Positions 26,122 through 35,315 of a stretch of DNA of 64,000 nt are shown piece by piece. The translations under genes were made by a program, and so were the position numbers. This DNA comes from Natroniella sp046097105 (GTDB lineage Bacteria; Bacillota; Halanaerobiia; Halobacteroidales; Halobacteroidaceae): assembly GCF_046097105.1 (NCBI RefSeq), contig NZ_CP175562.1, forward strand, positions 2,108,001 through 2,172,000, in the 5' to 3' direction. The notes beneath the pieces were generated by a model, which ran no database searches, was not told the DNA's origin, and was given only the letters and a program-made list of their open reading frames with translations. Positions within the stretch are counted from its first letter, which is position 1. Every line of letters starts with the position of its first letter.

Positions 26122-27711
26122 TCACTGCTTTTTAATTTCCCACTCAACATTCTCAGTCAATAATTCTAATTGAAAATCAACATTCAAACCTGCTCCTACT
26201 GGATAAGCCGTCTTACCAAAGTAATCACCTTGTTCTATCTTACTATCACTATAACTGTCTGTCAGATCAATCCAAGCATACAGATGCCACTCTCCTTCTT
26301 CAACCCCTTCTAAATGATAGAAACCATCATCACTCACCTCTGCCAATTGACTCTTCAACTTAATCTGATTGCCATCCTCTTTGCCAGCAAAAACAACAGC
26401 TTGTCCGATTTGAGCATTAGTAACTGCTGCATGAGCATTGATCAGACCATAACCATATTTAAAGTCCCAACCTCGTCCCACATCTTCAGCACCTAAATCC
26501 TGAGCTGTTGTTTTTAGCCGTTCTTTGATTTGGTCTGGCGTTAAGTCTGGCTCTTCAGCTAACAGCAATGCTGCTACCCCTGCTACATGAGGAGCTGCCA
26601 TCGATGTTCCATGTGAATATCCATATTGATTATCAGGTATCGTAGAGTAGATATTTTGGCCTGGAGCTACAAAATCAAGACTTTTACCATAATTAGAGAA
26701 CAGAGTCAGTTCTAAATTATGGTCAACTGCTCCCACAGAAATTACAGTTTCAAACTGGGCAGGATAGAAGAGGTCAGGATTACCTTCATTGCCCCCTGCT
26801 GCAATCACAGTCACATCATTTTGATAAGCATAATCTATTGCTTCTTTAAGTGCTTTTGATGGAAAATTACCACCCAAGCTTAAATTAATAATATCTGCTC
26901 CATTATCAACAGCCAATTCAATTGCTCCTGCCACAAGTCCATAAGAACCACTAGAGTTTAAATCTTCCCCAAAAACTCTAATTGGAAATAATGTCACATT
27001 CCAATTTGTTCCTACAACTTCTCCATCTTGATTACTTGCTAATGCTCCAATAGTTCCTGTTACATGAGTCCCATGTCCACCTTCATCTTCATCAACAAGA
27101 GAACTAGGTAGTCCCTTATCCTCATACTTCTCCTCATCTAATAACTTGATTTTTTGCTCCTCTAGATCAATATGCCCTTTATCAATTCCACTATCAATTA
27201 CAGCTACTGTTACCTCCTCACTTCCGGTAGTCTCCTGCCAGGCCTGTGGTAAACTGATCGCTGAATAATGCCATTGTTTTTCATACTGCTTATCATCAGG
27301 ATGGTTTGCTATCTCCAATCTCTTCACCTGTCGATTCAGTTCAGCAAACTCTACTCCTTTTCTTTGATTTAACTCTTTAACTAAATCCTGTGATTCTTCA
27401 GCTTCTACCCCAGTTAATAAGCTAACCCCTATACCTGTTAACTCATTTTTCAGCTTTAACCCATACTCTTTTAATATTTCTTCTTTCATCTCTTCTTTTT
27501 TAAATTTTACCAATAACTCCGGTGTCAGATAACCTTCACTCTCATCAGTTTCAAACTCTAAACTACTTGTATTAAAGGATAGATCAAAATTTTGCTCGTC
27601 AACCTCAGTATTTACAATGGTTAAATAACCTAAGTTGCCATCATGGGAAGAAGTATTACTACAACCAGTTATAGTTAACATCATAAGAATTATAACTATT
27701 AGTTTTTTCAT
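26122..27711 (-). CDS. Lipoprotein subtilisin-like serine peptidase (S8 family)
   Basis: The preprotein has a lipoprotein signal ending ITGC, a propeptide-like domain (about residues 60-140 of the long frame, ending near LNRQVKRLE), and an S8 catalytic domain with the full triad: Asp179 (VAVIDSGID), His219 (GGHGTHVTG) and Ser376 (HGTSMAAPHVAG), plus oxyanion Asn314 (AAGGNEGN). A beta-rich C-terminal domain of about 100 residues follows. It should be an anchored extracytoplasmic protease, intact by motif. ATG 27711 is chosen since AAAGGGG is 8 nt upstream; the frame extends to 27729. It follows the barrel gene by 14 nt. Confidence 0.9.
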   Translation of the reverse strand: MKKLIVIILMMLTITGCSNTSSHDGNLGYLTIVNTEVDEQNFDLSFNTSSLEFETDESEGYLTPELLVKFKKEEMKEEILKEYGLKLKNELTGIGVSLLTGVEAEESQDLVKELNQRKGVEFAELNRQVKRLEIANHPDDKQYEKQWHYSAISLPQAWQETTGSEEVTVAVIDSGIDKGHIDLEEQKIKLLDEEKYEDKGLPSSLVDEDEGGHGTHVTGTIGALASNQDGEVVGTNWNVTLFPIRVFGEDLNSSGSYGLVAGAIELAVDNGADIINLSLGGNFPSKALKEAIDYAYQNDVTVIAAGGNEGNPDLFYPAQFETVISVGAVDHNLELTLFSNYGKSLDFVAPGQNIYSTIPDNQYGYSHGTSMAAPHVAGVAALLLAEEPDLTPDQIKERLKTTAQDLGAEDVGRGWDFKYGYGLINAHAAVTNAQIGQAVVFAGKEDGNQIKLKSQLAEVSDDGFYHLEGVEEGEWHLYAWIDLTDSYSDSKIEQGDYFGKTAYPVGAGLNVDFQLELLTENVEWEIKKQ

Positions 27712-27725
27712 TTCGCTACCCCTTT

Positions 27726-28442
27726 TCAAAACTTAATCTCTAAGCTACTTCTCATCTCCAAACCACTAAAATCAAATTGATCTCCAGCCATATCGTCTCC
27801 ATAAACACTATAAAAAGGTTGGCCCTCTTCATCCTCTAACTTAGAGAAGAAAGCATAACGATAGTTAACCCCTATTCTTCCCTCAACTTGAGTAGTCATG
27901 GGAAAGAAAAAATCAGCTCCTATTTTAGCACCTAAAGTATTCCCTTCATACCTTTCACTTGTAACATCCTTCATATCAGTCTTAATATGCTTATTCCAAT
28001 CAAAAAGGCTAGAATAAGGGCCAACAGCTAACTTTAAATCTAAATCTGACCTTTCCATATCAATCCGGTAATTAAGAACCCCTAAAAACCCTGTTAATTC
28101 TAGCTCATAACTTTCTAAATATCGAAAGTTATGATAATAAGAGAAAAGATAAGTCTGCTCAATTTCTCCCCCTAAAGCTAGATTATCTGTCAGCCAGTAT
28201 CTACCTGTTAGAAAATAACCTACTTCTGACTCAATATTTTCTAATGGTTGATAAGTATAATTACTGAACAGATCATAATTTAAATACTGATTTCTCTGCC
28301 ATAGATGATGATTCAACTTATCTAAACCGACAGTATTATAACTAAGCCCTCCTCCTAATTCAAAATCACCTTGTTGAGCATAAACTGGTCTTGCCATTAT
28401 AATTACTAAAAATAAGATTATTATCTTTTGTCTATTTACCAT
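27726..28442 (-). CDS. Predicted outer-membrane beta-barrel protein
   Basis: A cleavable signal peptide (ending RPVYA, before QQGDFELGGGLSY) is followed by about 215 residues of alternating hydrophobic and polar strands with many Tyr, Phe and Gly. The protein ends in LEMRSSLEIKF, the terminal-Phe barrel signal read by the BAM complex. No named family is recognised; size suggests a barrel of roughly 8-10 strands. It is the first gene of a leftward unit with the S8 lipoprotein. Its ribosome site sits inside a small hairpin (28440-28459). Confidence 0.7.
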   Translation of the reverse strand: MVNRQKIIILFLVIIMARPVYAQQGDFELGGGLSYNTVGLDKLNHHLWQRNQYLNYDLFSNYTYQPLENIESEVGYFLTGRYWLTDNLALGGEIEQTYLFSYYHNFRYLESYELELTGFLGVLNYRIDMERSDLDLKLAVGPYSSLFDWNKHIKTDMKDVTSERYEGNTLGAKIGADFFFPMTTQVEGRIGVNYRYAFFSKLEDEEGQPFYSVYGDDMAGDQFDFSGLEMRSSLEIKF

Positions 28443-28459
28443 TTAGGCTCCTCCTAAAT
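28440..28459 (-). promoter_or_regulatory. Hairpin that encloses the ribosome site of the barrel gene
   Basis: On the minus strand ATTTAGG-AGGAG-CCTAAAT forms a perfect 7-bp stem. The AGGAGG ribosome site spans stem and loop, and the first two bases of the ATG lie in the stem. It could tune translation, for example with temperature. The rest of 28443-28725, between divergent genes, shows a TTGTCA/TGACAA inverted repeat at 28638-28657 but no clear promoter. Confidence 0.35.
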
Positions 28460-28725
28460 ATAATCTATCAAATTGTCACTATGTACATAATTTAAGCACA
28501 GATAAAAACATAGCTTTTCTTTAAAAAGCCAAATAATCAATCTTATCTATATTACTTCTACAAATAATGCTAAAAATCATTAAATAAACTATTGATTACT
28601 CCTTAATTATTTATATTATATCTAACCTATACAACAATTGTCAAAATAAAATGACAAAACTTAACAGATTGCTACAACTCTAACTTAGTAATAATAGTAA
28701 CAAAGATCTACATGGGAGGCTGAAG

Positions 28726-29577
28726 ATGAATAGATCATTTATTTCAACCACTAACTTAAAAAAAATATTAATCATTTTTGGCATTATATTTCTAATCCTA
28801 TTTCTAATTTTAATTAATTCTCAGCTAACTGAACATAATAACAGAACATCTTTTAATTTAAATTATGACCAATTCAATGAAATAGAAAGTTATCTTCAAC
28901 AACTAAGAGCTCGACAACTTACAGAAAAAGAAACTTTAATAACTCCCAAGCAACAACTAACTAAGGTTAGAACAGCTTTAATGCTCTATTTACAAGACAA
29001 TTACCGCTTACCTACTGAACTAAATCATTTACTAGGAGATTACTTACTGACTTTACCTAATGAACCTGTTTCTAATAGCAAGCGAATCAGTACTGAATTA
29101 GATCAACAAGGAGGTTGGTATTATAATCCTCAACAGACTAAAAAAACAACTGACTTAACAACTTTAATTGAAGCAAGCTTTAAACCTAACCTTAAACCAA
29201 CTGAAAATTATGATCAGCCATTTAAGCCTTATCGCTTACTGATCAGTACAGATGAACAACAACTTCACCTTAAACAGGGGCCAAGGATAATAGCAAGCTA
29301 TTCCATCGGGATTGGTGCTCAAGAAAGCCCTACTCCCATTGGTAATTTCACAGTTAAAAATAAATTTCCTATCACAGGAGAAGGGAGGGAGGATTTTGGT
29401 AACTATTGGATTGGCATTGATCTCTGGACTTTAGGGGGCAGCTATGGAATCCATGGCACCAATAATGCAACTCCTGTTACAGAACAAAAGTCAGCAGGTT
29501 GCATTAGAATGGAGGCAGAGGATATCAAAAAATTATACCACCTAATCCCACTCCAAACTAGAATAACTATAAAATAA
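28726..29577 (+). CDS. L,D-transpeptidase (YkuD domain) with a pseudopilin-like N-terminal domain
   Basis: The 283-aa protein has one N-terminal membrane helix (about 13-31), a middle region (about 78-134) and a YkuD catalytic domain (about 170-283) with His243 (GIHGTNN) and Cys259 (SAGCIRM), the L,D-transpeptidase signature. It should cross-link peptidoglycan or attach proteins to it outside the cytoplasmic membrane. The middle part, VRTALMLYLQDNYRLPT then YLLTLPNEP and GGWYYNPQ, resembles the globular part of GspG/T2SG-type pseudopilins, an unusual partner. GGGAGG is 7 nt before ATG. It is the only convincing plus-strand gene in the window and ends in a shared hairpin. Confidence 0.88.
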   Translation: MNRSFISTTNLKKILIIFGIIFLILFLILINSQLTEHNNRTSFNLNYDQFNEIESYLQQLRARQLTEKETLITPKQQLTKVRTALMLYLQDNYRLPTELNHLLGDYLLTLPNEPVSNSKRISTELDQQGGWYYNPQQTKKTTDLTTLIEASFKPNLKPTENYDQPFKPYRLLISTDEQQLHLKQGPRIIASYSIGIGAQESPTPIGNFTVKNKFPITGEGREDFGNYWIGIDLWTLGGSYGIHGTNNATPVTEQKSAGCIRMEAEDIKKLYHLIPLQTRITIK

Positions 29578-29601
29578 AACCTTGCCCTGAAGGACAAGGT
29601 T
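29571..29601 (-). terminator. Hairpin terminator between convergent genes
   Basis: AACCTTG (29578-29584) pairs with CAAGGTT (29595-29601), extended by CC/GG around loop TGAA. Read on the minus strand it is followed by TTTTATTTT, so it best serves the 29607-30254 gene, and may also end the convergent plus-strand transcript. Confidence 0.75.
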
Positions 29602-29606
29602 ATTGA

Positions 29607-30254
29607 TTAAAACTCATTTTTAAAATTAACTCCAAAAGTAAAATCCTGTTGATCAGTTAAATCTTTAACCCCTAAATTAGCATTAATTTCAGGAAGAAAC
29701 TCAAATTTAAACCCTAAGTTTAGCCCTCCATTATATTCAGCCAACATAGTCGTCAATGGTAATTCAAAACTACTATCTCCACTCGATACAGAGACAGGGT
29801 TTAAAATTCTAGTGACACCTACAAAGAAGTTATCCTCAAACTGCCCTTTATCACCCACTCCTAAATGTGCTCTCAACCCATAATAAGGAGTAGACTTACT
29901 AGCAACTAAATAGCGATCTCGATCAATAAACCCTGCTGCTACAGCTGGAATATTCTTAGTCTCTTCTACCAGTTTAACCCTTAATTTAGGAAAAACCTCA
30001 ACCTCCTCTGTAATCCCTTCAGGCCACTCAACTCCAACTCCTAATTGAACTCCTTCTTTAATTCCATAATCAACCCCTAATAAATCTCCACTTGCATCAA
30101 GGCGTTGATAGGCTAAGTTCAATTCTGTTGGAGCCAAAATATCTGCCGTAGGAATAGTTACTAAACCAGTAGCTCCAAATTGACCAGCATAAGTTGGCAA
30201 AGAAAAAGTAATCAACAAAGCCAGTATAACCCCTACTCTCAATCTTTTTTTCAT
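29607..30254 (-). CDS. Predicted outer-membrane barrel protein, YjbH-like
   Basis: A signal peptide (ending LPTYA, then GQFGATG) precedes about 190 residues of amphipathic beta strands. The segment ATGLVTIPTADILAPTELNL recalls the N-terminal turn of the YjbH/DUF940 family of outer-membrane barrels, and the C-terminus DFTFGVNFKNEF ends in Phe as barrels do. Homology to YjbH is suggestive only. It lies 2 nt after lpxD, so it is the last gene of the tamB-bamA-skp-lpxD unit. Confidence 0.65.
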   Translation of the reverse strand: MKKRLRVGVILALLITFSLPTYAGQFGATGLVTIPTADILAPTELNLAYQRLDASGDLLGVDYGIKEGVQLGVGVEWPEGITEEVEVFPKLRVKLVEETKNIPAVAAGFIDRDRYLVASKSTPYYGLRAHLGVGDKGQFEDNFFVGVTRILNPVSVSSGDSSFELPLTTMLAEYNGGLNLGFKFEFLPEINANLGVKDLTDQQDFTFGVNFKNEF

Positions 30255-30256
30255 CG

Positions 30257-31300
30257 TTAGCCCTCCTGATCTAATTTTTCTTCTAATTGTGCAACCTTCT
30301 TTTCTAATCTTCGCATCTTTTTTATCATTTGTGGCAATTTTTTACGAGCTGCCTTAATCCTTCTTTCTTGACGATGTTCATGAGCAGGATACCCCGAAAC
30401 AAAAGAATTATCTGTAACATCATTAGTCACTGCACTATAGGCACCTACTGTTACATCATCTCCTACTTCTAAATGACCTACAACCCCACTCTTACCAGCT
30501 AATGTAACACGCTTTCCTAATTTAGTACTACCAGCAATCCCAACTTGGGCAATCAATAATGAGTCAGCTCCTACTTCAACATTATGAGCAATATGTACCA
30601 AATTATCAATCTTTGTTCCCTGACCAATAACTGTTGAGCCAGTAGCAGCTCGATCAATCGTAACATTGGCCCCTACCTCTACCTTATCTTCAATAACTAC
30701 ATTACCAAATTGAGGTACCTTCTCGTGACCATCTGCACTGGTTTCAAATCCATAACCTTGACAACCAATCACTGCTCCAGCATTAACTTCAACTTCATTA
30801 CCTAACTTACACTCATATTCTATTACTGAATTCGGATGAATTATACTATCTTGACCAATTTCAACATCATGTCCAATATATACTCCTGGAGCCAAGATTA
30901 CTCGATCACCGATTTTGGCCCCTGCTTCAACTACTACTCCTGGATGAATAGATACCTCATCACCCACTTCAGCTTCAGCACTGACTGCCGCTTCTTTACT
31001 AATTCCAGGTTGAGCATACGGCTGAGGCAAAAAGATCTTAGCAATCTTAGCAAAAGCTAAGCGAGGATTATCGACCACAATCAGTGGCTGTACAACATCC
31101 TCCTCAATAAGATCCTCAGTTACAATAATTGCCCCTGCTCTCTGCTTTGCTTGTCGAAAGAATTTTTGATTAAGGGCAAAGGTTATTTGATTACAATCGG
31201 CATTATCTGCTCCACCAACCCCCTTAACTTCAAAACCTTGATCCCCTACAACCCTTCCTGCTACTAACTGAGCTAACTCTTTTACTTTTCTTCCCATCAT
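30257..31300 (-). CDS. lpxD: UDP-3-O-(3-hydroxyacyl)glucosamine N-acyltransferase LpxD
   Basis: LpxD adds the 2-N-acyl chain in lipid A synthesis. The 347-aa protein has an N-terminal uridine-binding domain (about 1-100), a left-handed beta helix of hexapeptide repeats (about 105-310) with IGCQGYGFE and NLVHIAHNV containing the catalytic His, and a C-terminal helix (about 315-347). AAGGAGG lies 4 nt before ATG 31300; an ATG at 31297 has better spacing. Its place after bamA and skp genes is the classic order bamA-skp-lpxD, although fabZ-lpxA are elsewhere in the window. Confidence 0.95.
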   Translation of the reverse strand: MMGRKVKELAQLVAGRVVGDQGFEVKGVGGADNADCNQITFALNQKFFRQAKQRAGAIIVTEDLIEEDVVQPLIVVDNPRLAFAKIAKIFLPQPYAQPGISKEAAVSAEAEVGDEVSIHPGVVVEAGAKIGDRVILAPGVYIGHDVEIGQDSIIHPNSVIEYECKLGNEVEVNAGAVIGCQGYGFETSADGHEKVPQFGNVVIEDKVEVGANVTIDRAATGSTVIGQGTKIDNLVHIAHNVEVGADSLLIAQVGIAGSTKLGKRVTLAGKSGVVGHLEVGDDVTVGAYSAVTNDVTDNSFVSGYPAHEHRQERRIKAARKKLPQMIKKMRRLEKKVAQLEEKLDQEG

Positions 31301-31317
31301 CAAACCTCCTTATGTAC

Positions 31318-31351
31318 AATAATATCAGCCTATTAACAGGCTGATATTATT
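31318..31351 (-). terminator. Perfect 14-bp hairpin in front of lpxD
   Basis: AATAATATCAGCCT (31318-31331) and AGGCTGATATTATT (31338-31351) are exact inverses around loop ATTAAC. On the minus strand the tail after the stem is GTACATAAGG, not a T-run. It may partly terminate, or protect and process, the mRNA between the Skp-like gene and lpxD. Confidence 0.6.
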
Positions 31352-31366
31352 AGTCAATTAAACAAA

Positions 31367-31816
31367 TTATTGCAACTTTTCAATTACTTGATCAGTAATG
31401 TCAATCCCACCATATCTAACATCCTGTTGATCTAAGATCATATCTAAGCCTTCTTCTTCGGCAATCTCTTTGACTGCTTCTTCAATTTCAGCTACAAATT
31501 GTCCTCTTAAATCATCTTGTAATTGATTTATTTCTTCATAAGCTTGCTGGTGTTGCTCTAATTGTTCTTCTTCTTCTAATCCTTCTGCTATTTGATTATA
31601 TTCTTCCTGAATAGCTTCAATTTTATTATTTAATTGTTTCTGGTAATTAGCTGCTTGCTTACTTTCATTCCATACTCGATCTTGATTCATAACTCCTACC
31701 TCAATTTTAACTTCTTCTACTTCCGTTCTCACTTCAGTCTCAGGCTCTGCTGTACATCCTAGTAGAAAAATTGTTGTCATTAGAATCGTAATAGTTACTA
31801 GAATTAGTTTTTTCAC
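31367..31816 (-). CDS. OmpH/Skp-like lipoprotein (149 aa)
   Basis: A lipoprotein signal ends FLLGC (Cys21). The mature part has GVMNQDRVWNES, matching the start of the Skp/OmpH core (strand then helix), a charged coiled coil (about 55-115), and ends with EEEGLDMILDQQDVRYGGIDIT, the strand pair that closes the Skp body. Skp is a trimeric periplasmic holdase for barrel proteins; this one is probably membrane-tethered by lipid. It is the third of three tandem Skp-like genes and ends just before the lpxD hairpin. Confidence 0.8.
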   Translation of the reverse strand: MKKLILVTITILMTTIFLLGCTAEPETEVRTEVEEVKIEVGVMNQDRVWNESKQAANYQKQLNNKIEAIQEEYNQIAEGLEEEEQLEQHQQAYEEINQLQDDLRGQFVAEIEEAVKEIAEEEGLDMILDQQDVRYGGIDITDQVIEKLQ

Positions 31817-31820
31817 TCCT

Positions 31821-32963
31821 TCACCCCCCTAGCGTAATCTCAGTTAAAATTTCTTCAGTTAAATCAATCGCTGCTAAATTTTGATTATAATCAGTTAAAA
31901 TCAAAGCTAATTCTTTATCTTCAGCTACTTCTTCTAACATTAGATCCAGCTCTTTTTTTCTTTCCGACCTTAATTTATCACGTTTTTCCTGGAGTTGAAT
32001 AATTTCATCAGTTAAATCTTCAATCTTAGTTTCTACTCTAGCCATCATTTTTTGTTGAGCAGCTAATAGCTCATCTTCAATATTATCTGTTAACTCTTCT
32101 TCTTGCTTGAATAAATCGGTCGCCATTTCATCTTCCAAAGAGATTAAATAATTATAAAACTCTACCTCTAGCTCTTGCTTTTTAGCTGTATAATCTGCTT
32201 TAGTTTGAGATAATAATTTTTGTTGATAATCTTGTAATTTCTGCTGTAACCGCTCTTCTTCTTGTTGGATTGAAGACTGTAGTTTTTGACTATAATCTTG
32301 CTTTTGGCTTTCAATCTTGGCTCCTCTTTCTGCTGTCAACTCTTCTAGCTTATTCTGTAACTCTTTTTGTTTGGCCTCATCTAAATTACCAACTCTCAAC
32401 TGTAACCTTAAATTAATAAGCTCCGAATTATAATCTTCAGCTATATCAGTTTTATACTCTTCTAAAGCTGCATCATATTTCTTCTCTAATGATAAAACAT
32501 TCTCTTTTAACTCCTGATATAAACTAGTTTCTTTTTTTTCTACTTCAAGTTTGAGCTCAGCCATCACTTGTTGATAATAATCTTCAAGTTTAGAAGATAA
32601 CTTTACTTCCTCCTGTTCAATTTTTTTAGCATAATCAGCTTCAATAACTTCCAATCTCCTCTTTACATGCTGATTAAAATCAGCTAAATAACTCCCTGTA
32701 TCTTCTTCAATCCTATTTAAACTCTTCTTTTCTTCCCGTAAAGAAAGATTGAGGTTGACAATCCGTTCTTCAATTTGAACAATCTGTTCTGTCAGAGGAT
32801 GTACCTCTCTGACTTTCGCTAAATTAACAATTCCAATTTGAGGTTCAACCTCATTTTTAACGTTATCTGTCGTTAATTCTTGATTACGACAGCCAACCAA
32901 GCCCAAAACCATAACCAATAGCAGCCCAATTAAGCTACTTTTGATTATTTTCACAGAAAACAC
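31821..32963 (-). CDS. Long OmpH/Skp-like coiled-coil lipoprotein (380 aa)
   Basis: The signal ends GLVGC (Cys25). The mature protein begins with IGIVNLAKVREVHP, as Skp proteins do, and ends with LEEVAEDKELALILTDYNQNLAAIDL, the closing Skp strands. Between them lie some 280 residues of almost unbroken charged coiled coil (about 60-340), more than twice the arm length of ordinary Skp of about 160 aa. An elongated chaperone or envelope spacer is possible (inference). Four nt separate it from the next gene. Confidence 0.75.
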   Translation of the reverse strand: MFSVKIIKSSLIGLLLVMVLGLVGCRNQELTTDNVKNEVEPQIGIVNLAKVREVHPLTEQIVQIEERIVNLNLSLREEKKSLNRIEEDTGSYLADFNQHVKRRLEVIEADYAKKIEQEEVKLSSKLEDYYQQVMAELKLEVEKKETSLYQELKENVLSLEKKYDAALEEYKTDIAEDYNSELINLRLQLRVGNLDEAKQKELQNKLEELTAERGAKIESQKQDYSQKLQSSIQQEEERLQQKLQDYQQKLLSQTKADYTAKKQELEVEFYNYLISLEDEMATDLFKQEEELTDNIEDELLAAQQKMMARVETKIEDLTDEIIQLQEKRDKLRSERKKELDLMLEEVAEDKELALILTDYNQNLAAIDLTEEILTEITLGG

Positions 32964-32986
32964 CTGCTTTCTAAGTTTAAAATAAT

Positions 32987-33550
32987 TTAATTCAACTCTT
33001 TATTGCCTTCAAATAACTCATCTTCTAGCAACTCTTCATCATCTAACTCAATAACTTGTTCTCCTTCTAAACCATCTTCTTCTAGCTCTATCACTTCTTC
33101 AGAATCAAGCTCAGCCAAAACTTCTAATGTTAAATCATAACCACCATAGATAACTACTGGTTGATCAACAACAATAGTTATTCCCTCTCTTTGAGCTACT
33201 TCTCTGATCTTATGATTGATGTCATCTATCAGGCTCTGAATCAAATCCCTTTCTAGTTGGTTAAGCTTTTGTTGATAGCCTTTTAATAACTCCTGTCGTT
33301 CTTCTTTAGTTAAATTAGCTGCCTCAACTTCAAGTTGTTGCTGTAATTGTTGGCCTTTTTGATCCAACTCCTCTTCTGCATTCTCTTTATGAGGATGCTT
33401 TAAAAATAATCTCTCCATATCAACATAAGCAATTTGGGGAATATCAACCTCTTCCTGTTCAGCTTGCTCAGCCTGAACAGGATTAACAACTACTAAAGCT
33501 CCCACTATAACCAGAGTAATTAAGACTCCACTTACTAATAGTTTCTTCAT
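32987..33550 (-). CDS. OmpH/Skp-family periplasmic chaperone (187 aa)
   Basis: A type-I signal peptide (ending PVQAEQ) is followed by the Skp core: IAYVDMERLFLKHP, a coiled-coil hairpin (about 58-120) and VAQREGITIVVDQPVVIYGGYDLT. The last 35 residues form an acidic tail (ELEEDGLEGEQVIELDDEE in pattern) not present in usual Skp. It directly follows bamA (13 nt), the normal order, and is the member most likely to be the ordinary soluble chaperone. Confidence 0.85.
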   Translation of the reverse strand: MKKLLVSGVLITLVIVGALVVVNPVQAEQAEQEEVDIPQIAYVDMERLFLKHPHKENAEEELDQKGQQLQQQLEVEAANLTKEERQELLKGYQQKLNQLERDLIQSLIDDINHKIREVAQREGITIVVDQPVVIYGGYDLTLEVLAELDSEEVIELEEDGLEGEQVIELDDEELLEDELFEGNKELN

Positions 33551-33563
33551 TATTCCACTCCCT

Positions 33564-35261
33564 TTAGAATGTATTACCGATTCTAATACTTAAGTTAGTC
33601 TTATCTTCTAATTCACCTTCTGGGGCATAACCATAATCCAATCCTAACTGCCCAATTGGAGTATTAAATCTTGCTCCTAAACCGACTGAATAATTCAAAT
33701 CGTTCAAACTGATATCACTATTACTTGCAAAGGTTCTACCTGCATCAGCAAAAGCAACACCTGTCACATTATCTACAATCCCAAATCTATATTCTAAGTT
33801 AGAAACTAACATAGCATCTCCATCAACAAAACCATTTACAGCAGCTCCATTATCCCTATCATAATAATCGCTACTGTAACCTCTTACTTCATTCAGACCA
33901 GTTAATGCATAACGCTCTCCTGTTGGAAGATCCCCATCACTTAGGCCAGTCTTCAACCTAAAAGCCCAGGTATCAGTTTCCCTCGCTGGTAAATAATTTC
34001 TTAAATCAGTTTCATACTTAGTAAACTCAGTATCACCACCAAAGCCTGCTCTCTCAACTGATAATTCCTGTCTACTCCCTGAACGAGGACTAAAGATATT
34101 ATCTCGCGTATCCCTAATTGTTTTTAAGGTAACACTTCTAGTATTTTCATCATCACGTTCTAACTCTTCTTCATATCTCGTATTATGATAGTCCAGTTTT
34201 AGATAACCTGTAATATCATCAGCTAATGGATGGCCAAAAGTAATATCTCCACCTTGCCTTCTTGCAACATTATCTACTGCATCATCATATTCAGTACGGT
34301 AAAGATTAAAGTTTAAGCTCGTCTCTGTTCCAAAAGCCCAAGGTTCATAAAACCCTAATTCATAATTTGTTGTATCTCCAAACTCCCAACTTAAGTTTAC
34401 TCTCTGTCCACGACCAAAGAGATTATCCTTTTCTACATCAACCATACCTGTCCACCCAGCAGCAGAAGAGTAACCCCCACCAATACTGAAAGTACCTGTC
34501 TTTTGTTCTTCTATTTCAACAACTAAATCAACTGCCTGCGAATCACCTGGAACAGGTTTGAAATCCGGTCTAATATCTTTAAAGTATCCTAAGTTATATA
34601 ACTTCCTAAAATCATTCCACATCTGCTCAATATTAAAGACTTGTCCCTCTTTCAGACTCAGCTCTCTTTCAATTACAAAGTCTTCAGTCTCTTCATTTCC
34701 TGTAATAATTAAACTATTTAAGCGACCTTCATCGATGGTTATCTTTAATTGATCTTGCTCCTTTATTGTAACATCGACAACCTGGGCCAACATATAACCT
34801 TGCTCTTGATAATATTCATTGATTCTTTCTACACCTTGATCTAAATAATTAACATTCAAAATTTCACCTGGCTGTAATGATAATAAGCCTTCTAATTCTT
34901 CTGTCGCCACTTCTTGATTTCCTTCAATTTTAATCGCTGATAATTCAGGATTTTCAATTACCTCTATAATTAATTTAACTCCATCTTGATAGTTTCTAAA
35001 TAAAATTTGCAAATCAAAGAAATAACCTAATTCAAAAACTTGCTGCATATCCTGCTGTAACTTTTCATTAGAAACATCATCACCAACCTCAGTTGTAACT
35101 TCTTTTAAAATTTCTTCATCAGCTACTAACTTATTACCTGTCACTTCAACTCCAGTCACAGTATTATCTGTTGGAACTGCCTCTTCAGCAGCAACAATCA
35201 AACTATTGCTTGCTAATAAAAATACTAAAACCAATACTGTTAAACCTGCCTTTTTAAACAT
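33564..35261 (-). CDS. bamA: Outer-membrane protein assembly factor BamA
   Basis: BamA inserts beta barrels into the outer membrane. After a signal peptide (ending IVAAEE) come three POTRA domains (about residues 35-105, 106-180 and 181-255 from the ATG start; each has a V-x-G-N or I-x-G-N strand) and a 16-strand-type barrel with the loop-6 motif VRGY and a terminal IRIGNTF. E. coli has five POTRA domains; three is fewer. ATG 35261 is 9 nt after GGGAGG; the frame runs to 35312. It is encoded 4-55 nt after tamB and before the skp genes. Confidence 0.93.
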   Translation of the reverse strand: MFKKAGLTVLVLVFLLASNSLIVAAEEAVPTDNTVTGVEVTGNKLVADEEILKEVTTEVGDDVSNEKLQQDMQQVFELGYFFDLQILFRNYQDGVKLIIEVIENPELSAIKIEGNQEVATEELEGLLSLQPGEILNVNYLDQGVERINEYYQEQGYMLAQVVDVTIKEQDQLKITIDEGRLNSLIITGNEETEDFVIERELSLKEGQVFNIEQMWNDFRKLYNLGYFKDIRPDFKPVPGDSQAVDLVVEIEEQKTGTFSIGGGYSSAAGWTGMVDVEKDNLFGRGQRVNLSWEFGDTTNYELGFYEPWAFGTETSLNFNLYRTEYDDAVDNVARRQGGDITFGHPLADDITGYLKLDYHNTRYEEELERDDENTRSVTLKTIRDTRDNIFSPRSGSRQELSVERAGFGGDTEFTKYETDLRNYLPARETDTWAFRLKTGLSDGDLPTGERYALTGLNEVRGYSSDYYDRDNGAAVNGFVDGDAMLVSNLEYRFGIVDNVTGVAFADAGRTFASNSDISLNDLNYSVGLGARFNTPIGQLGLDYGYAPEGELEDKTNLSIRIGNTF

Positions 35262-35315
35262 AATTTTATTCCTCCCTTTCTGATAAGTATCTATGCTTTT
35301 GTTTTCTACCAATTA

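Noticed and set aside
28638..28657. TTGTCA/TGACAA inverted repeat between divergent genes
   Set aside because: Only 6-bp arms in AT-rich sequence; no clear promoter nearby to give it context.
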